A stretch of DNA of 28,851 nt. It comes from Clostridiales bacterium UBA4362 (GTDB lineage Bacteria > Bacillota > Clostridia > TANB77 > CAG-508). The notes under the pieces were generated by a model. The model did no database searches, was not told where the DNA came from, and worked only from the letters and a program-made list of their open reading frames with translations. Made by a program: the position numbers and the translations under genes. How positions within the stretch are numbered: position 1 is the first letter of the stretch; each line of letters begins with the position of its first letter. This document shows, piece after piece, positions 16,434 through 25,424 of this stretch. The stretch is taken from the NCBI GenBank assembly GCA_002393975.1, contig DGSM01000107.1:1-28851 (forward strand). Reading direction: 5' to 3'.

Positions 16434-16808
16434 ATGAAGAGAATAAAGACTTTAAAATTAAATTATGAATTTAAAAATGTTTTTGATAAAGGACACTATT
16501 CGTTAGGTAGTCAAGTAATAACACATTATAGAAAGAACAAATTAGGACATAATCGTCTTGGGATAGGAGTTTCTACAAAACTTGCTAAAGCTGTTAAAAG
16601 AAATAGGGTGAAGAGAGTTATTAGAAATTGCTATCAAAAGATTAACGAAGAATACAATTATAATATTGAAGGTCTTGGTTATGACTTTGTTTTTATTTGG
16701 AATAAAAATTCAGATTTAAGTGAATTATCTTATAAGATTATTTATAAAGATATTCTTAATACTTTTAGATACATTGAAAATAAAGCAAAAAAAGACCAAA
16801 ATCAATAA
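16434..16808 (+). CDS. rnpA: Ribonuclease P protein component
   Basis: RnpA is the protein cofactor of RNase P and helps the catalytic RNA process tRNA 5' ends. The 124 residues have the family signature AVKRNRVKRVIRNCYQ (53-68), in which the RNR motif contacts the RNA. The N-terminus LKLNYEFKNVFDKG is typical. The ATG follows TAAGGT. It sits just past a terminator and 14 bases before yidD. Confidence 0.95.
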   Translation: MKRIKTLKLNYEFKNVFDKGHYSLGSQVITHYRKNKLGHNRLGIGVSTKLAKAVKRNRVKRVIRNCYQKINEEYNYNIEGLGYDFVFIWNKNSDLSELSYKIIYKDILNTFRYIENKAKKDQNQ

Positions 16809-16822
16809 ATAGGGGAGATTGA

Positions 16823-17032
16823 GTGAAAAAATTATCTATTATTTTTATTAATTTTTATCAAAAAAGAATCTCACCATTACTTGGTCATAATTGTAAATAT
16901 AATCCTAGTTGTTCTGAATATACTAAACAAGCAATTAAAAAATATGGATTTTTTAAAGGATCCTTAATAGGATTTAAAAGGATTTTAAAATGTAATCCTT
17001 TTTCTTATGGGGGATATGATCCTTTAAAATAA
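16823..17032 (+). CDS. yidD: Membrane protein insertion efficiency factor YidD
   Basis: YidD is a small protein that aids YidC-dependent membrane insertion. The 69 residues contain the family core YQKRISPLLGHNCKYNPSCS (12-31), followed by EYTKQAIKKYG and a C-terminal NPFSYGGYDP. The Cys residues at 25 and 30 are the conserved ones. The start is GTG after AGGGGAGAT. It lies between rnpA and yidC as in many bacteria. Confidence 0.95.
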   Translation: MKKLSIIFINFYQKRISPLLGHNCKYNPSCSEYTKQAIKKYGFFKGSLIGFKRILKCNPFSYGGYDPLK

Positions 17033-17052
17033 TGAAAGGATAGCATTTAATT

Positions 17053-18045
17053 ATGATGAACACGATTGCTGGGTGGCTTGGTTATGTATTAAACTTTATC
17101 TATAATTTTGTTCAAAATTATGGTTTAGCAATTATACTTTTTTCAGTATTAATTAGATTAGTATTATTACCAATTACCATTAGTCAGCAAAAATCAACAA
17201 AAAAATCAGCAAGGGTACAGGATGAAGCTAATAAACTTAGAGTAAAATATGCTAATGATCCAGAACAGTTAAATAAAGCTACTATGGAATTATATAAGAG
17301 GGAACACTTTAATCCTTTAGGAGGATGTTTAGTTACAATAGTACAATTTATACTATTTATCTCAATATTCTACTTAGTAAGCAGACCTTTGACATATATG
17401 AAGAAAGTTGATTCTTCAAAAATAGAAGATTATGCTTCACAAATTACAGCAGAACAAAAATCAAATTATCAAGAAATTAAAATAATTGATTTATTTGGTA
17501 AAGATGATCAAGATGTATATATAAATATGGATTTCTTAGGACTTGATTTAAGTAAAGTTCCAACACAAAACTTAAATGATCCAAAGATATTCATCATTCC
17601 TATATTATATGTATTGTTTACTTTCTTAAATATTCATATGGTGACTAAAATGACAACTACACCGGAAATGAAGAAAAAACAAGAAGAAAGAGAAGCAAAA
17701 CTTGCTGAAGAAAAGAGAAAGAAGAAAGAAGAAAGAGAAAAGAAGAAAGAATTCGAAAAAGAGTTAAAGAAAGCTAAAAAAGAGGATAAAGCATTAATAA
17801 AAGAAGAAGTTGAATCTCAGGAAGAAGAGCCAGAATCAATGGAAGATATGCAAGCTGAGATGGGTCAAATGACAAAGTCAATGAATTATATGATGCCAAT
17901 ACTTTCAATTTCTATTGCACTTATAGCTCCTCTTGGTTTATGTTTATATTGGTTAGTAAGTATTCTATTACAAACCTCAGAAAGATTAATTATTAACTTT
18001 TTTTCTAAATTGATTGACAAAAAGAGGGAGGCTGAAAATGGCTAA
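17053..18045 (+). CDS. yidC: Membrane protein insertase YidC/OxaA
   Basis: YidC inserts and folds membrane proteins, alone or with Sec. The 330-residue protein has hydrophobic spans near 22-42, 91-110, 178-197 and 280-305, with the conserved pore arginine R35 in VLIRLVLLP. There is no lipoprotein signal with a Cys, unlike B. subtilis SpoIIIJ/YqjG. A highly charged insertion (about 206-265, rich in Lys and Glu) lies in the cytoplasmic loop before the last spans, and the C-terminus is short. Ribosome site AAAGGAT is 12 bases from the first of two adjacent ATGs; the second (17056) may be used. It overlaps jag by eight bases. Confidence 0.93.
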   Translation: MMNTIAGWLGYVLNFIYNFVQNYGLAIILFSVLIRLVLLPITISQQKSTKKSARVQDEANKLRVKYANDPEQLNKATMELYKREHFNPLGGCLVTIVQFILFISIFYLVSRPLTYMKKVDSSKIEDYASQITAEQKSNYQEIKIIDLFGKDDQDVYINMDFLGLDLSKVPTQNLNDPKIFIIPILYVLFTFLNIHMVTKMTTTPEMKKKQEEREAKLAEEKRKKKEEREKKKEFEKELKKAKKEDKALIKEEVESQEEEPESMEDMQAEMGQMTKSMNYMMPILSISIALIAPLGLCLYWLVSILLQTSERLIINFFSKLIDKKREAENG

Positions 18046-18781
18046 AACCATAATATCAGAAGGTAGAACTTCTACAGAAGCTATAAACAAAGGATTAAAA
18101 GAATTACATGCTAAAAAGTCTGATGTAGAAATAAAAATACTAGAAGATAAAGTAAAAGGAAGCTTTTTTGATATATTAACTCCTAGAAATGTAAAAGTAG
18201 AATTAACAGTAAAAGATGAAGAAGCATTAAATAAAAGAATAGAAGAAGAAGCAAAGATGGAAGAAGCAGCTAAAAATCATGCTGCTAAACCTCAAAAAGT
18301 ACATAAAACAGCATCAAGTGAAGACGTTGAAAAGGCAAAAGAAAATATAAAAGTATTTTTAGATGAATTCTTCAAAAAATTTAATAACATTTCATATGAA
18401 TTAAATGTAGAAGATAATGATTTAATTAATGTTATTGTTAGTGGAGATGACAGCGGAGTATTAATAGGATATAGGGGAGACGTTATAGTAGCTCTTCAAA
18501 ATATAATAGCTGCTGTTGCTAATAAAAATACAGAACTAAGAGTTAGAGTATCTTTAGATATTGCAAACTATAAGGAAAAAAGAGAAGAAACTCTTAAAAA
18601 CTTAGCTCATAAATTAGAAAAAACAGTAAAAAGAACCAATCGTAAAGTAGTTTTAGAGCCAATGACAGCTTATGAAAGAAAAATAATTCACACAGAACTA
18701 CAACCAAGTGAATTCGTTACTACATATTCTATCGGAGAAGAACCACATAGAAAATTAGTAATTGATATAAAAAATAACTAA
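18038..18781 (+). CDS. jag: RNA-binding protein Jag (KhpB), KH and R3H domains
   Basis: Jag/KhpB is an RNA-binding protein linked to cell elongation and envelope control in Gram-positives. With the start at ATG 18038 it has 247 residues: Jag_N domain (about 3-55), a charged linker (60-100), a KH domain with the GYRG loop (144-147) and an R3H domain with R214 and H218. The frame continues upstream to a TTG at 18014, but GGGAGG sits eight bases before the ATG, and MAKTIISEGRTSTEAI is the usual beginning. The start overlaps the yidC stop by eight bases, so the two are coupled, as is common. Confidence 0.93.
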   Translation: MAKTIISEGRTSTEAINKGLKELHAKKSDVEIKILEDKVKGSFFDILTPRNVKVELTVKDEEALNKRIEEEAKMEEAAKNHAAKPQKVHKTASSEDVEKAKENIKVFLDEFFKKFNNISYELNVEDNDLINVIVSGDDSGVLIGYRGDVIVALQNIIAAVANKNTELRVRVSLDIANYKEKREETLKNLAHKLEKTVKRTNRKVVLEPMTAYERKIIHTELQPSEFVTTYSIGEEPHRKLVIDIKNN

Positions 18782-18797
18782 ATATTTATAAAAATTC

Positions 18798-18866
18798 GAG
18801 GTCAAAGTTAGAATTTTAATTATAATTTTTATTAATAATTAATTCTATTTTTGGACCTCTTTTTTT
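18798..18866 (+). terminator. jag terminator
   Basis: GAGGTC... pairs with ...GGACCTC over long arms that also include TAGAATT and AATTCTA, spanning 18798-18859, then seven Ts (18860-18866). It ends the rpmH-jag transcripts before mnmE. Confidence 0.85.
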
Positions 18867-18901
18867 ATATTTTATTATTAATAAATAATAGGAGAAAAAT
18901 A

Positions 18902-20275
18902 ATGGAGGATACTATTTGTGCAATCTCTACATCAACTGGAAATAGTGGAATAGGGATTGTTCGTCTTTCTGGAAAAGATAGCTTTAAAATTATAGAAAAA
19001 ATATTTAAACCAAAAAATAAATCGAAAAAAATAATAGGTTATTCTATTAAATATGGAAATATAATTAATCCTAAAAATAATAAAATAGTAGATGAAGTTT
19101 TAGTATCTTATTTTGTTCATCCAAAATCATTTACTACAGAAGATATGTGTGAGATTAACACACATGGTGGAATGATTGTGGAAAAAGAAATTTTAAATAT
19201 TTGTTTAGAAAATGGAGCAAGATTAGCTGAACCAGGAGAGTTTACCAAAAGAGCTTTTTTAAATGGAAGAATCGATCTTGCTCAAGCAGAAGCTATTCAA
19301 GACTTGATAAGTTCAAAATCTAAAAGAGAAGCGGAAGAATCTTTAAACCAATTAGAAGGAAACCTTTCTAAAAAACTAGAAGAGATTAATAAAGGTTTAT
19401 TAGATTTAATGGTAAATCTTAATGTATTAATTGATTATCCTGAATATGATATTGAAGAAGTTTCAAGTATGAATGCTCAAAAAGAATTAACTAACATTAA
19501 AGTTTTATTAGAAAAACTAGAGCAAAGTTTTGAACAAGGTAAAATTTTAAGAGATGGGGTAAAGACAGTAATAGTTGGTAAGCCTAACTCTGGAAAATCT
19601 TCATTATTAAATACAATTTTAAAAGAAGATAGGGCAATAGTAAGTAGCATAGAAGGAACTACTAGAGATACTATTGAAGAATTTGTTACTATTAATGGAA
19701 TTACTTTAAAGATAGTAGATACTGCTGGAATAAGAGATACTGAAAATGAGATAGAAAAAATAGGTGTTGATAAAAGCAAGAAAATGGCTGAAAATGCAGA
19801 TTTAATTATAGCTGTATTTGATTTATCTCGAGAATTGGATAACGAGGATCGATTTATTTTAGATTTAATTAAGGATAAAACATCTATTATAGTTTTGAAT
19901 AAAAAAGACATTAAAAACGAAAATGAGAAACTTGAGAGTTATATAAAAGGTCTTTCTAAACCAATTATAAAAATATCTGCACAAACAGAAGAGGGAATTG
20001 AGGATCTATATAGCGAAATAGTTAAATTATTTGAAGTTAATCAAATTGATAGTTCAAATGAAATACTTATAACAAATGAACGCCATAAGAATCAAATTAG
20101 AAAAGCAAAAGAAAATGTTGAAAAGGCCATTGAGTCACTTGAAATGGGATGTCCAATTGATATTATTACTATCAATATTCAAGAAGCAATGGATGACATT
20201 GGAGAAATATTAGGGACAAATGTAACTGAAGATATTATAAATGAAATATTTAAAAGATTCTGTCTTGGCAAATAA
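18902..20275 (+). CDS. mnmE: tRNA uridine-5-carboxymethylaminomethyl GTPase MnmE
   Basis: MnmE, with MnmG, modifies the wobble uridine of several tRNAs, using tetrahydrofolate, GTP and FAD. The 457-residue form starts MEDTICAIST at ATG 18902, behind TAGGAG. The frame runs 17 codons further to a TTG inside the terminator, which I reject. It has the folate-binding N-terminal domain, a helical domain with the GEFTKRAFLNGRIDLAQAEA (112-131) signature, GTPase motifs GKPNSGKS (226-233), DTAG (273-276), NKKD (333-336), and the terminal CLGK whose Cys is conserved. mnmG follows after 195 bases. Confidence 0.97.
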   Translation: MEDTICAISTSTGNSGIGIVRLSGKDSFKIIEKIFKPKNKSKKIIGYSIKYGNIINPKNNKIVDEVLVSYFVHPKSFTTEDMCEINTHGGMIVEKEILNICLENGARLAEPGEFTKRAFLNGRIDLAQAEAIQDLISSKSKREAEESLNQLEGNLSKKLEEINKGLLDLMVNLNVLIDYPEYDIEEVSSMNAQKELTNIKVLLEKLEQSFEQGKILRDGVKTVIVGKPNSGKSSLLNTILKEDRAIVSSIEGTTRDTIEEFVTINGITLKIVDTAGIRDTENEIEKIGVDKSKKMAENADLIIAVFDLSRELDNEDRFILDLIKDKTSIIVLNKKDIKNENEKLESYIKGLSKPIIKISAQTEEGIEDLYSEIVKLFEVNQIDSSNEILITNERHKNQIRKAKENVEKAIESLEMGCPIDIITINIQEAMDDIGEILGTNVTEDIINEIFKRFCLGK

Positions 20276-20470
20276 TGGAAAATACTAGTAATTAAAACAA
20301 CAATATTTCATTTGTAACATTATTGAAAAATCGAACAAGATATAACATATTATATTTTCAATTCAAAAGCTTTATATTAAAGAATTTAAAAATATTAGTT
20401 TTAAGATTATCATAATATGATTTTAAAAAAAGGTTCGAGTTTCACAAAAAACTAGAAAAGGATTTTAATC

Positions 20471-22351
20471 ATGAGTTATTTTGCAGGGAAGTATGATGTG
20501 GCAGTAATTGGAGCAGGACATGCAGGTTGTGAAGCTGGTTTAGCGGCAGCAAGACTAGGTATGAAAACATTAGTTTTTTCAATATCACTTGAATGTGTTG
20601 CAAATATGCCATGCAATCCTCATATTGGAGGAAGTTCTAAAGGACATATAGTTAGAGAAATAGACTGTTTAGGTGGAGAGATGGGGAAGAACATAGATAA
20701 GTCTTATGTTCAATTAAAAATGTTAAACACATCTAAAGGACCGGCAGTTTATTCTTTGCGCGCACAAGCAGATAGAAAATTATATCAACAAGAAATGAAA
20801 CATACATTAGAAAAACAAGAAAACTTATTTCTAAAGCAAGCTGAAATTGTAGATATAAAAGTTGAAGATGGAAAAGTAAAAAGCATAGAGACAAATATTG
20901 GGGCAATATATGAAGTAGATAGTGTAATCTTAGCCACAGGAACATATCTAAAAGGAAAGATTCATATAGGAGAAGTTAACTACGAAAGTGGTCCTGATGG
21001 AGTAGCAGCGTCAAAGAAATTATCTGATGTATTAAAGAAATTAGGAATAAATATTGTAAGATTTAAAACAGGAACTCCTGCTAGAATTAATAAGAATACA
21101 ATAGATTTTTCTAAAATGGAAATACAACCAGGAGATCCAAATGTAGAAGCATTTTCTTTAGAAGACAAATCAGATCCTAATATGGAACAAATGCCTTGCT
21201 ATCTTACTTATACTAATAGCAAGACACATGAAATAATTAGACAAAACTTACATAGATCTCCACTTTATGCTGGAGTAATAGAAGGAACAGGTCCTAGATA
21301 TTGTCCTTCAATAGAAGATAAAGTAGTAAGATTTGCAGATAAAGAAAGACATCAATTATTCGTTGAGCCAGTGGGAAGAGGAACTGATGAAATGTATATT
21401 GATGGTATGAGTTCGTCTCTTCCTGAGGATGTTCAAATTGCTATGTATAGAACAGTACCAGGACTAGAACATTGTGAATTTACTAGACCTGCTTATGCAA
21501 TAGAATATGATTGCATAGATCCACAAGAAATAAAATTATCATTAGAACATAAAAAGATTTCTGGAATGTTTTTTGCAGGACAAATTAATGGTACATCTGG
21601 TTATGAAGAAGCGGCAGGTCAAGGATTAATTGCAGGAATAAATGCTGCTCAAAAAATAAAAGGTAAAGAACCAGTAATACTTGATAGATCACAAAGTTAT
21701 ATTGGAGTACTAATTGATGACATAGTTACAAAAGGAACTAACGAACCATATAGAATGATGACATCAAGAGCTGAATATAGACTTTTATTAAGACAAGATA
21801 ATGCAGATTTAAGATTAACTCCTATAGGACATGAAGTAGGATTAATATCTAATGAAAGATATGAAAAATTCTTAAATAAAAAACAAGCTGTAGAAAATGA
21901 GAAAAAAAGATTAGAAAGTGTTATAATAAAACCATCACAAGAGGCAAACAAAATATTAGAAAGTTTAGGAACTACTACAATATCTACTGGTGTTAAAATA
22001 GTAGATTTAATAAAAAGACCACAAGTAAAATATGAAGATTTAAAAGAATTAGATATTGATAGACCTGAACTTCCATATGAAGTAAAAAATGAAGTAGAAA
22101 TTCAAATAAAATATGAAGGATATATAAACTTAGAACAAAAACAAGTAGAAAAATTCAAAAAACTTGAAGATAAAAAAATTCCAGATAATATAAACTATGA
22201 TGATATAAAAGGACTTAGAATAGAAGCAAAACAAAAGCTGAATAAAGTAAGACCATTATCAGTAGGGCAAGCTTCAAGAATATCTGGTGTATCACCAGCA
22301 GATATATCAGTATTACTAATATATCTTGAAACAAGTAAAAGGAGTAAATAA
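20471..22351 (+). CDS. mnmG: tRNA uridine-5-carboxymethylaminomethyl FAD enzyme MnmG (GidA)
   Basis: MnmG is the FAD- and NADH-dependent partner of MnmE in wobble uridine modification. The 626 residues start with a Rossmann FAD motif VIGAGHAGCEAGLAAARLG (12-30). Family segments MPCNPHIGGSSKGHIVREID, RFKTGTPARI, GRGTDEMYIDGMSSSLP and GYEEAAGQGLIAGINAA are all present. The C-terminal helical domain that binds MnmE is complete. The ATG follows AAAAGGAT. The 195 bases upstream hold no gene; they are AT-rich with no promoter I would defend. The TAATG overlap couples it to rsmG. Confidence 0.98.
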   Translation: MSYFAGKYDVAVIGAGHAGCEAGLAAARLGMKTLVFSISLECVANMPCNPHIGGSSKGHIVREIDCLGGEMGKNIDKSYVQLKMLNTSKGPAVYSLRAQADRKLYQQEMKHTLEKQENLFLKQAEIVDIKVEDGKVKSIETNIGAIYEVDSVILATGTYLKGKIHIGEVNYESGPDGVAASKKLSDVLKKLGINIVRFKTGTPARINKNTIDFSKMEIQPGDPNVEAFSLEDKSDPNMEQMPCYLTYTNSKTHEIIRQNLHRSPLYAGVIEGTGPRYCPSIEDKVVRFADKERHQLFVEPVGRGTDEMYIDGMSSSLPEDVQIAMYRTVPGLEHCEFTRPAYAIEYDCIDPQEIKLSLEHKKISGMFFAGQINGTSGYEEAAGQGLIAGINAAQKIKGKEPVILDRSQSYIGVLIDDIVTKGTNEPYRMMTSRAEYRLLLRQDNADLRLTPIGHEVGLISNERYEKFLNKKQAVENEKKRLESVIIKPSQEANKILESLGTTTISTGVKIVDLIKRPQVKYEDLKELDIDRPELPYEVKNEVEIQIKYEGYINLEQKQVEKFKKLEDKKIPDNINYDDIKGLRIEAKQKLNKVRPLSVGQASRISGVSPADISVLLIYLETSKRSK

Positions 22352-23040
22352 TGAAATACGAAGATTTGCAAAAATACGCAAATTTATCAAAAGAGCAATT
22401 AGAGAAATTTAAAGTTTATTATAAATCTTTAATAGAATGGAATGAAAAAATAAATCTGACAGCTATAACTGATGAAAGTGAAGTGATAACAAAACATTTT
22501 GCAGATAGTTTAAGCATATTAAAATATATTAAGAATAATTCTAAAGTGATTGATGTTGGAACTGGAGCTGGATTTCCAGGAATTCCATTAAAAATTGCAA
22601 ACGATTCTTTAAAAATAACACTTTTAGATTCACTTAATAAAAGAGTATTATTTTTAGATGAAGTTATAAAAGAACTAAATTTAAAAGATATAAATACAAT
22701 TCATGGTAGGGCAGAAGAAGTAGCACATGATAAAGAACATAGAGAGCAATATGATATTGCTGTTTGTAGAGCGGTTGCAAAATTAAATGTACTTGCTGAA
22801 TATATGTTACCATATTTGAAAGTAGGAGGAACTTTCATTTGTATGAAAGGCCCTAACATAAATGAAGAAATAGATTCTTCAATGAAAGCAATAAAGCTTT
22901 TAGGTGGTAAGATAGAAAAAGTAGAGAGTTTTGAGCTTGAAGAAAATCAAAGAAATATAATAATAATCAAAAAAGAAAAAAATAGTCCAAAGAATTTTCC
23001 TAGAAAAGCTGGAACTCCTAGTAAATCGCCAATTGAATAA
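22351..23040 (+). CDS. rsmG: 16S rRNA (guanine-527-N7)-methyltransferase RsmG
   Basis: RsmG methylates G527 of 16S rRNA using S-adenosylmethionine. The 229-residue protein has the SAM-binding motif VIDVGTGAGFPGIPLKI (67-83), the preceding WNEKINLTAI, HFADSL, and the typical C-terminal NFPRKAGTPSKSPI. The ATG shares one base with the mnmG stop and follows AAAAGGAG, so it is coupled to mnmG. A terminator follows. Confidence 0.97.
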   Translation: MKYEDLQKYANLSKEQLEKFKVYYKSLIEWNEKINLTAITDESEVITKHFADSLSILKYIKNNSKVIDVGTGAGFPGIPLKIANDSLKITLLDSLNKRVLFLDEVIKELNLKDINTIHGRAEEVAHDKEHREQYDIAVCRAVAKLNVLAEYMLPYLKVGGTFICMKGPNINEEIDSSMKAIKLLGGKIEKVESFELEENQRNIIIIKKEKNSPKNFPRKAGTPSKSPIE

Positions 23041-23058
23041 AATAATAATAGTAAAACT

Positions 23059-23094
23059 GAAGGATTGTTATATTGACATATCCTTCTTTTTTTT
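23059..23094 (+). terminator. rsmG terminator
   Basis: GAAGGAT (23059-23065) pairs with ATCCTTC (23080-23086), then eight Ts. The loop contains the -35 element of the parA promoter, and the T run falls in its spacer. Confidence 0.8.
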
Positions 23095-23101
23095 ATAATA
23101 T
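23073..23101 (+). promoter_or_regulatory. parA promoter
   Basis: Perfect TTGACA (23073-23078), a 17-base spacer and TAATAT (23096-23101). An alternative TATAAT (23094-23099) would have a spacer of only 15. It overlaps the rsmG terminator hairpin almost completely. Confidence 0.6.
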
Positions 23102-23137
23102 ATTGATGTAAATCTAAAGATATTTGGAGGCTTTACT

Positions 23138-23905
23138 TTGGGAAAAGTTATTTCAATTGCAAATCAAAAAGGTGGAGTAGGAAAAACTACTACAGCAATC
23201 AATTTAGCTGCTATTGTTGCTAAAAGAAAGAAAAAAGTTCTTTTAATGGATGCTGATCCTCAAGGCAATGCTACAAGTGGCTTTGGACTTGATAAAAATA
23301 GTAATTTTTCAACATATGATGTTTTAATAAATAATGTTGAAATAAATAATACACTTCAAAAAAGTAGAATAAAAGGTTTAGACATTTGTCCAACAAATAT
23401 GAATTTGGCTGGAGCAGAAATTGAATTAGTAAATGAAGAAGATAGAGTCTTTAAGCTAAAAGAAAAAATAGATAAAGTAAAAGACTATTATGATTTCATT
23501 TTTATTGATTGCCCTCCATCACTTGGATTAGTTACTTTAAATGCACTTACTGCATCTGATAGTGTACTTATTCCAATACAATGTGAATATTTTGCACTAG
23601 AGGGAGTAGGAGAGCTTTTAAAAACAATTGAGTTAGTTAGAAAAATGTATAATCCAAGACTTACTATTGAAGGAGCATTACTTACAATGTATGATCCTAG
23701 AACTAAACTATCTAATCAAGTTGTTGAACAAGTAAAAAAATATTTTGACAACCGAGTATTTGAAACTTTAATTCCTAGAAATGTAAGATTAAGCGAAGCA
23801 CCAAGTTATGGTGAACCAATAGTAAGTTATGATCCTTTATCAAAAGGAGCAAGAACTTACACAGCACTTGCTAAGGAATTTCTAAAGAAAAATGAAAATG
23901 TTTAA
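23138..23905 (+). CDS. parA: Chromosome partitioning ATPase ParA (Soj)
   Basis: ParA/Soj is an ATP-dependent dimer that acts with ParB in origin segregation and modulates DnaA. The 255 residues start with the deviant Walker A KGGVGKTT (11-18). LLMDADPQGNATSG and FIFIDCPPSLGLVTLNAL are the other standard ATP-binding segments. VLIPIQCEYFALEGVGEL is typical. The start is TTG (23138), seven bases after TTGGAGG. parB follows after 12 bases, so both form one unit. Confidence 0.97.
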   Translation: MGKVISIANQKGGVGKTTTAINLAAIVAKRKKKVLLMDADPQGNATSGFGLDKNSNFSTYDVLINNVEINNTLQKSRIKGLDICPTNMNLAGAEIELVNEEDRVFKLKEKIDKVKDYYDFIFIDCPPSLGLVTLNALTASDSVLIPIQCEYFALEGVGELLKTIELVRKMYNPRLTIEGALLTMYDPRTKLSNQVVEQVKKYFDNRVFETLIPRNVRLSEAPSYGEPIVSYDPLSKGARTYTALAKEFLKKNENV

Positions 23906-23917
23906 AGGTGGTAGAAT

Positions 23918-24772
23918 ATGGTAAAAAATGCAGGACTTGGAAAAGGATTAGATGCCTTATTTTCAAACAGTTCAGTACTTAAAGAAATAAATGAAGAAAA
24001 AGCAAAAGAGGAAAAGGTTGAATATATTAAATTAATTGATATTGAGCCAAATCCATCTCAAGCTAGAAAAAAGTTTAGTGAAGAATCTATAAATGAACTT
24101 GCTACTTCAATTAAAAATTATGGTGTTCTACAACCGATAATAGTTGAAAACAAAGGCAAGTATTATCAAATAATTGCAGGTGAAAGAAGATGGAGAGCTG
24201 CAAAAGTTGCAGGCTTAACAGAAATTCCTTGTTTGGTTCGTAATGAGTCAGAACAAACAGCAAAAGAAATTTCTTTAATAGAAAATATTCAAAGAGAAAA
24301 CTTAAATCCTATAGAAAAAGCATTAGGATATAAAGAACTTATAGATAATTACAATTTAAAACAAGCTGATTTAGCAGATAAGCTTGGAATTTCTAGAACA
24401 TATGTAACTAATACTTTAAGAATACTAAATCTAGATCCAAGAGTAATAGAGCTTGCATTAGAAGGAAAACTAAGTGAAGGTCATTGCAAAACTCTAGTAT
24501 CTATTGAAGACCCAGAACAACAATATAAATTAGCACTTAAAATAATTGAGAGTGGGGGTACAGTTAAAGATTTAGAGAGAACTCTTAAAAATAAGAAGAA
24601 AGCTCCTAAAAAAGATGCTAAAAATGAAGCTGTTTATAGAGACATAGAAGATAGATTTGAACATTTCTTTGGAACAAAATGTCAACTAAAAGCAGGTTCT
24701 AGATCAGGAAGCATTGTTATCAAATATTCTTCTAATGAAGAACTAGAAAGAATATTAGACATGCTAAATTAA
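23918..24772 (+). CDS. parB: Chromosome partitioning protein ParB (Spo0J)
   Basis: ParB binds parS sites and spreads as a CTP-dependent clamp to load SMC and direct segregation. The 284-residue protein starts GLGKGLDALF (6-15), the region that stimulates ParA. It has PNPSQARKKF (44-53), GERRWRAA (88-95, CTP-binding arginine patch), ENIQRENLNPIEKA, a helix-turn-helix (about 147-168) and LSEGHCKTL, where most homologues have an Ala at the Cys. The ATG follows AAAGGTGG. I found no convincing parS site in the window. Confidence 0.97.
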   Translation: MVKNAGLGKGLDALFSNSSVLKEINEEKAKEEKVEYIKLIDIEPNPSQARKKFSEESINELATSIKNYGVLQPIIVENKGKYYQIIAGERRWRAAKVAGLTEIPCLVRNESEQTAKEISLIENIQRENLNPIEKALGYKELIDNYNLKQADLADKLGISRTYVTNTLRILNLDPRVIELALEGKLSEGHCKTLVSIEDPEQQYKLALKIIESGGTVKDLERTLKNKKKAPKKDAKNEAVYRDIEDRFEHFFGTKCQLKAGSRSGSIVIKYSSNEELERILDMLN

Positions 24773-24840
24773 GTTGATAAAATTCACCTACAAAAGACAA
24801 AATACAAAAGCTAAAAAATATAGTTAGTAGGAGAATAAAA

Positions 24841-25335
24841 ATGATTAAGGATCTAATAAATAGTGATGTATTTATTATAGTTGCTTTAGCAATAGCTATT
24901 ATTGCAATTGTTATATCTATCATCAGTATTTATTTAAGTTATAGAACAAAGAAAAGATATGAAGAATATGTTGCAATATTAGGTAAAGGGGAAGATATAG
25001 TTTCATCTCTTAAAGAGTATTTAAATGATGTAGATGAAGTTAAAATGCGTAACAATGAAATAGTAGAATATTGCAATTCTTTAAATAATGAACTTAGAAA
25101 AAGTATCACTAAAATAGGCTTAGTGAAATATGATACATATTCAAATACTAAAAATAAGTTATCATTTGCACTTGCTTTATTAAATAGAAATAATGATGGT
25201 ATTTTATTTAATAGTATTTATGGAGAAGACAGTTCAAACATTTTTGCTAAACCTATTATAAAAGCTGATTCAATATATCCACTATCATCAGAAGAGAGAG
25301 ATGCTATAAGCAAAGCTATAAATAGTGATAATTAA
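24841..25335 (+). CDS. DUF4446 family membrane protein
   Basis: This 164-residue protein has one N-terminal transmembrane helix (about 9-32), a short helical region (about 36-90) and the conserved C-terminal DUF4446 domain: VKYDTYSNTKNKLSFALALL (105-124), GILFNSIYGED and a final LSSEERDAISKAI. The domain's function is unknown. It often follows parB in Clostridia, which fits here. The ATG follows TAGGAG. The gap of 68 bases to parB has no obvious terminator, so it may be co-transcribed. A helix anchor plus cytosolic domain suggests a membrane-tethered role, but that is inference. Confidence 0.9.
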   Translation: MIKDLINSDVFIIVALAIAIIAIVISIISIYLSYRTKKRYEEYVAILGKGEDIVSSLKEYLNDVDEVKMRNNEIVEYCNSLNNELRKSITKIGLVKYDTYSNTKNKLSFALALLNRNNDGILFNSIYGEDSSNIFAKPIIKADSIYPLSSEERDAISKAINSDN

Positions 25336-25353
25336 AAATTAAACACAAATTTT

Positions 25354-25383
25354 TATTGACACAATTCTTTTATTGTGTTAATA
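25354..25383 (+). promoter_or_regulatory. Palindrome overlapping the tRNA-cluster promoter
   Basis: TATTGACACAAT (25354-25365) and ATTGTGTTAATA (25372-25383) form 12-base arms with one mismatch and a six-base centre. The left arm contains TTGACA (25356-25361) and the right arm runs into TAATAT (25379-25384) at 17-base spacing. So the palindrome covers both promoter elements. It may be an operator. It may also be a hairpin ending the DUF4446 transcript, although no T run follows. Confidence 0.5.
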
Positions 25384-25424
25384 TTAATGATGTTCCAAGT
25401 TAATATTTTAGTATTAACTAACAC

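Noticed and set aside
18851..18901. Longer MnmE N-terminus from a TTG at 18851
   Set aside because: It begins in the jag terminator hairpin and adds hydrophobic residues foreign to MnmE. ATG 18902 has a good ribosome site.
20276..20470. Possible promoter or small RNA before mnmG
   Set aside because: The 195 bases are AT-rich. Several weak -10-like sites occur but none has a paired -35 at normal spacing, and no stable hairpin is visible.
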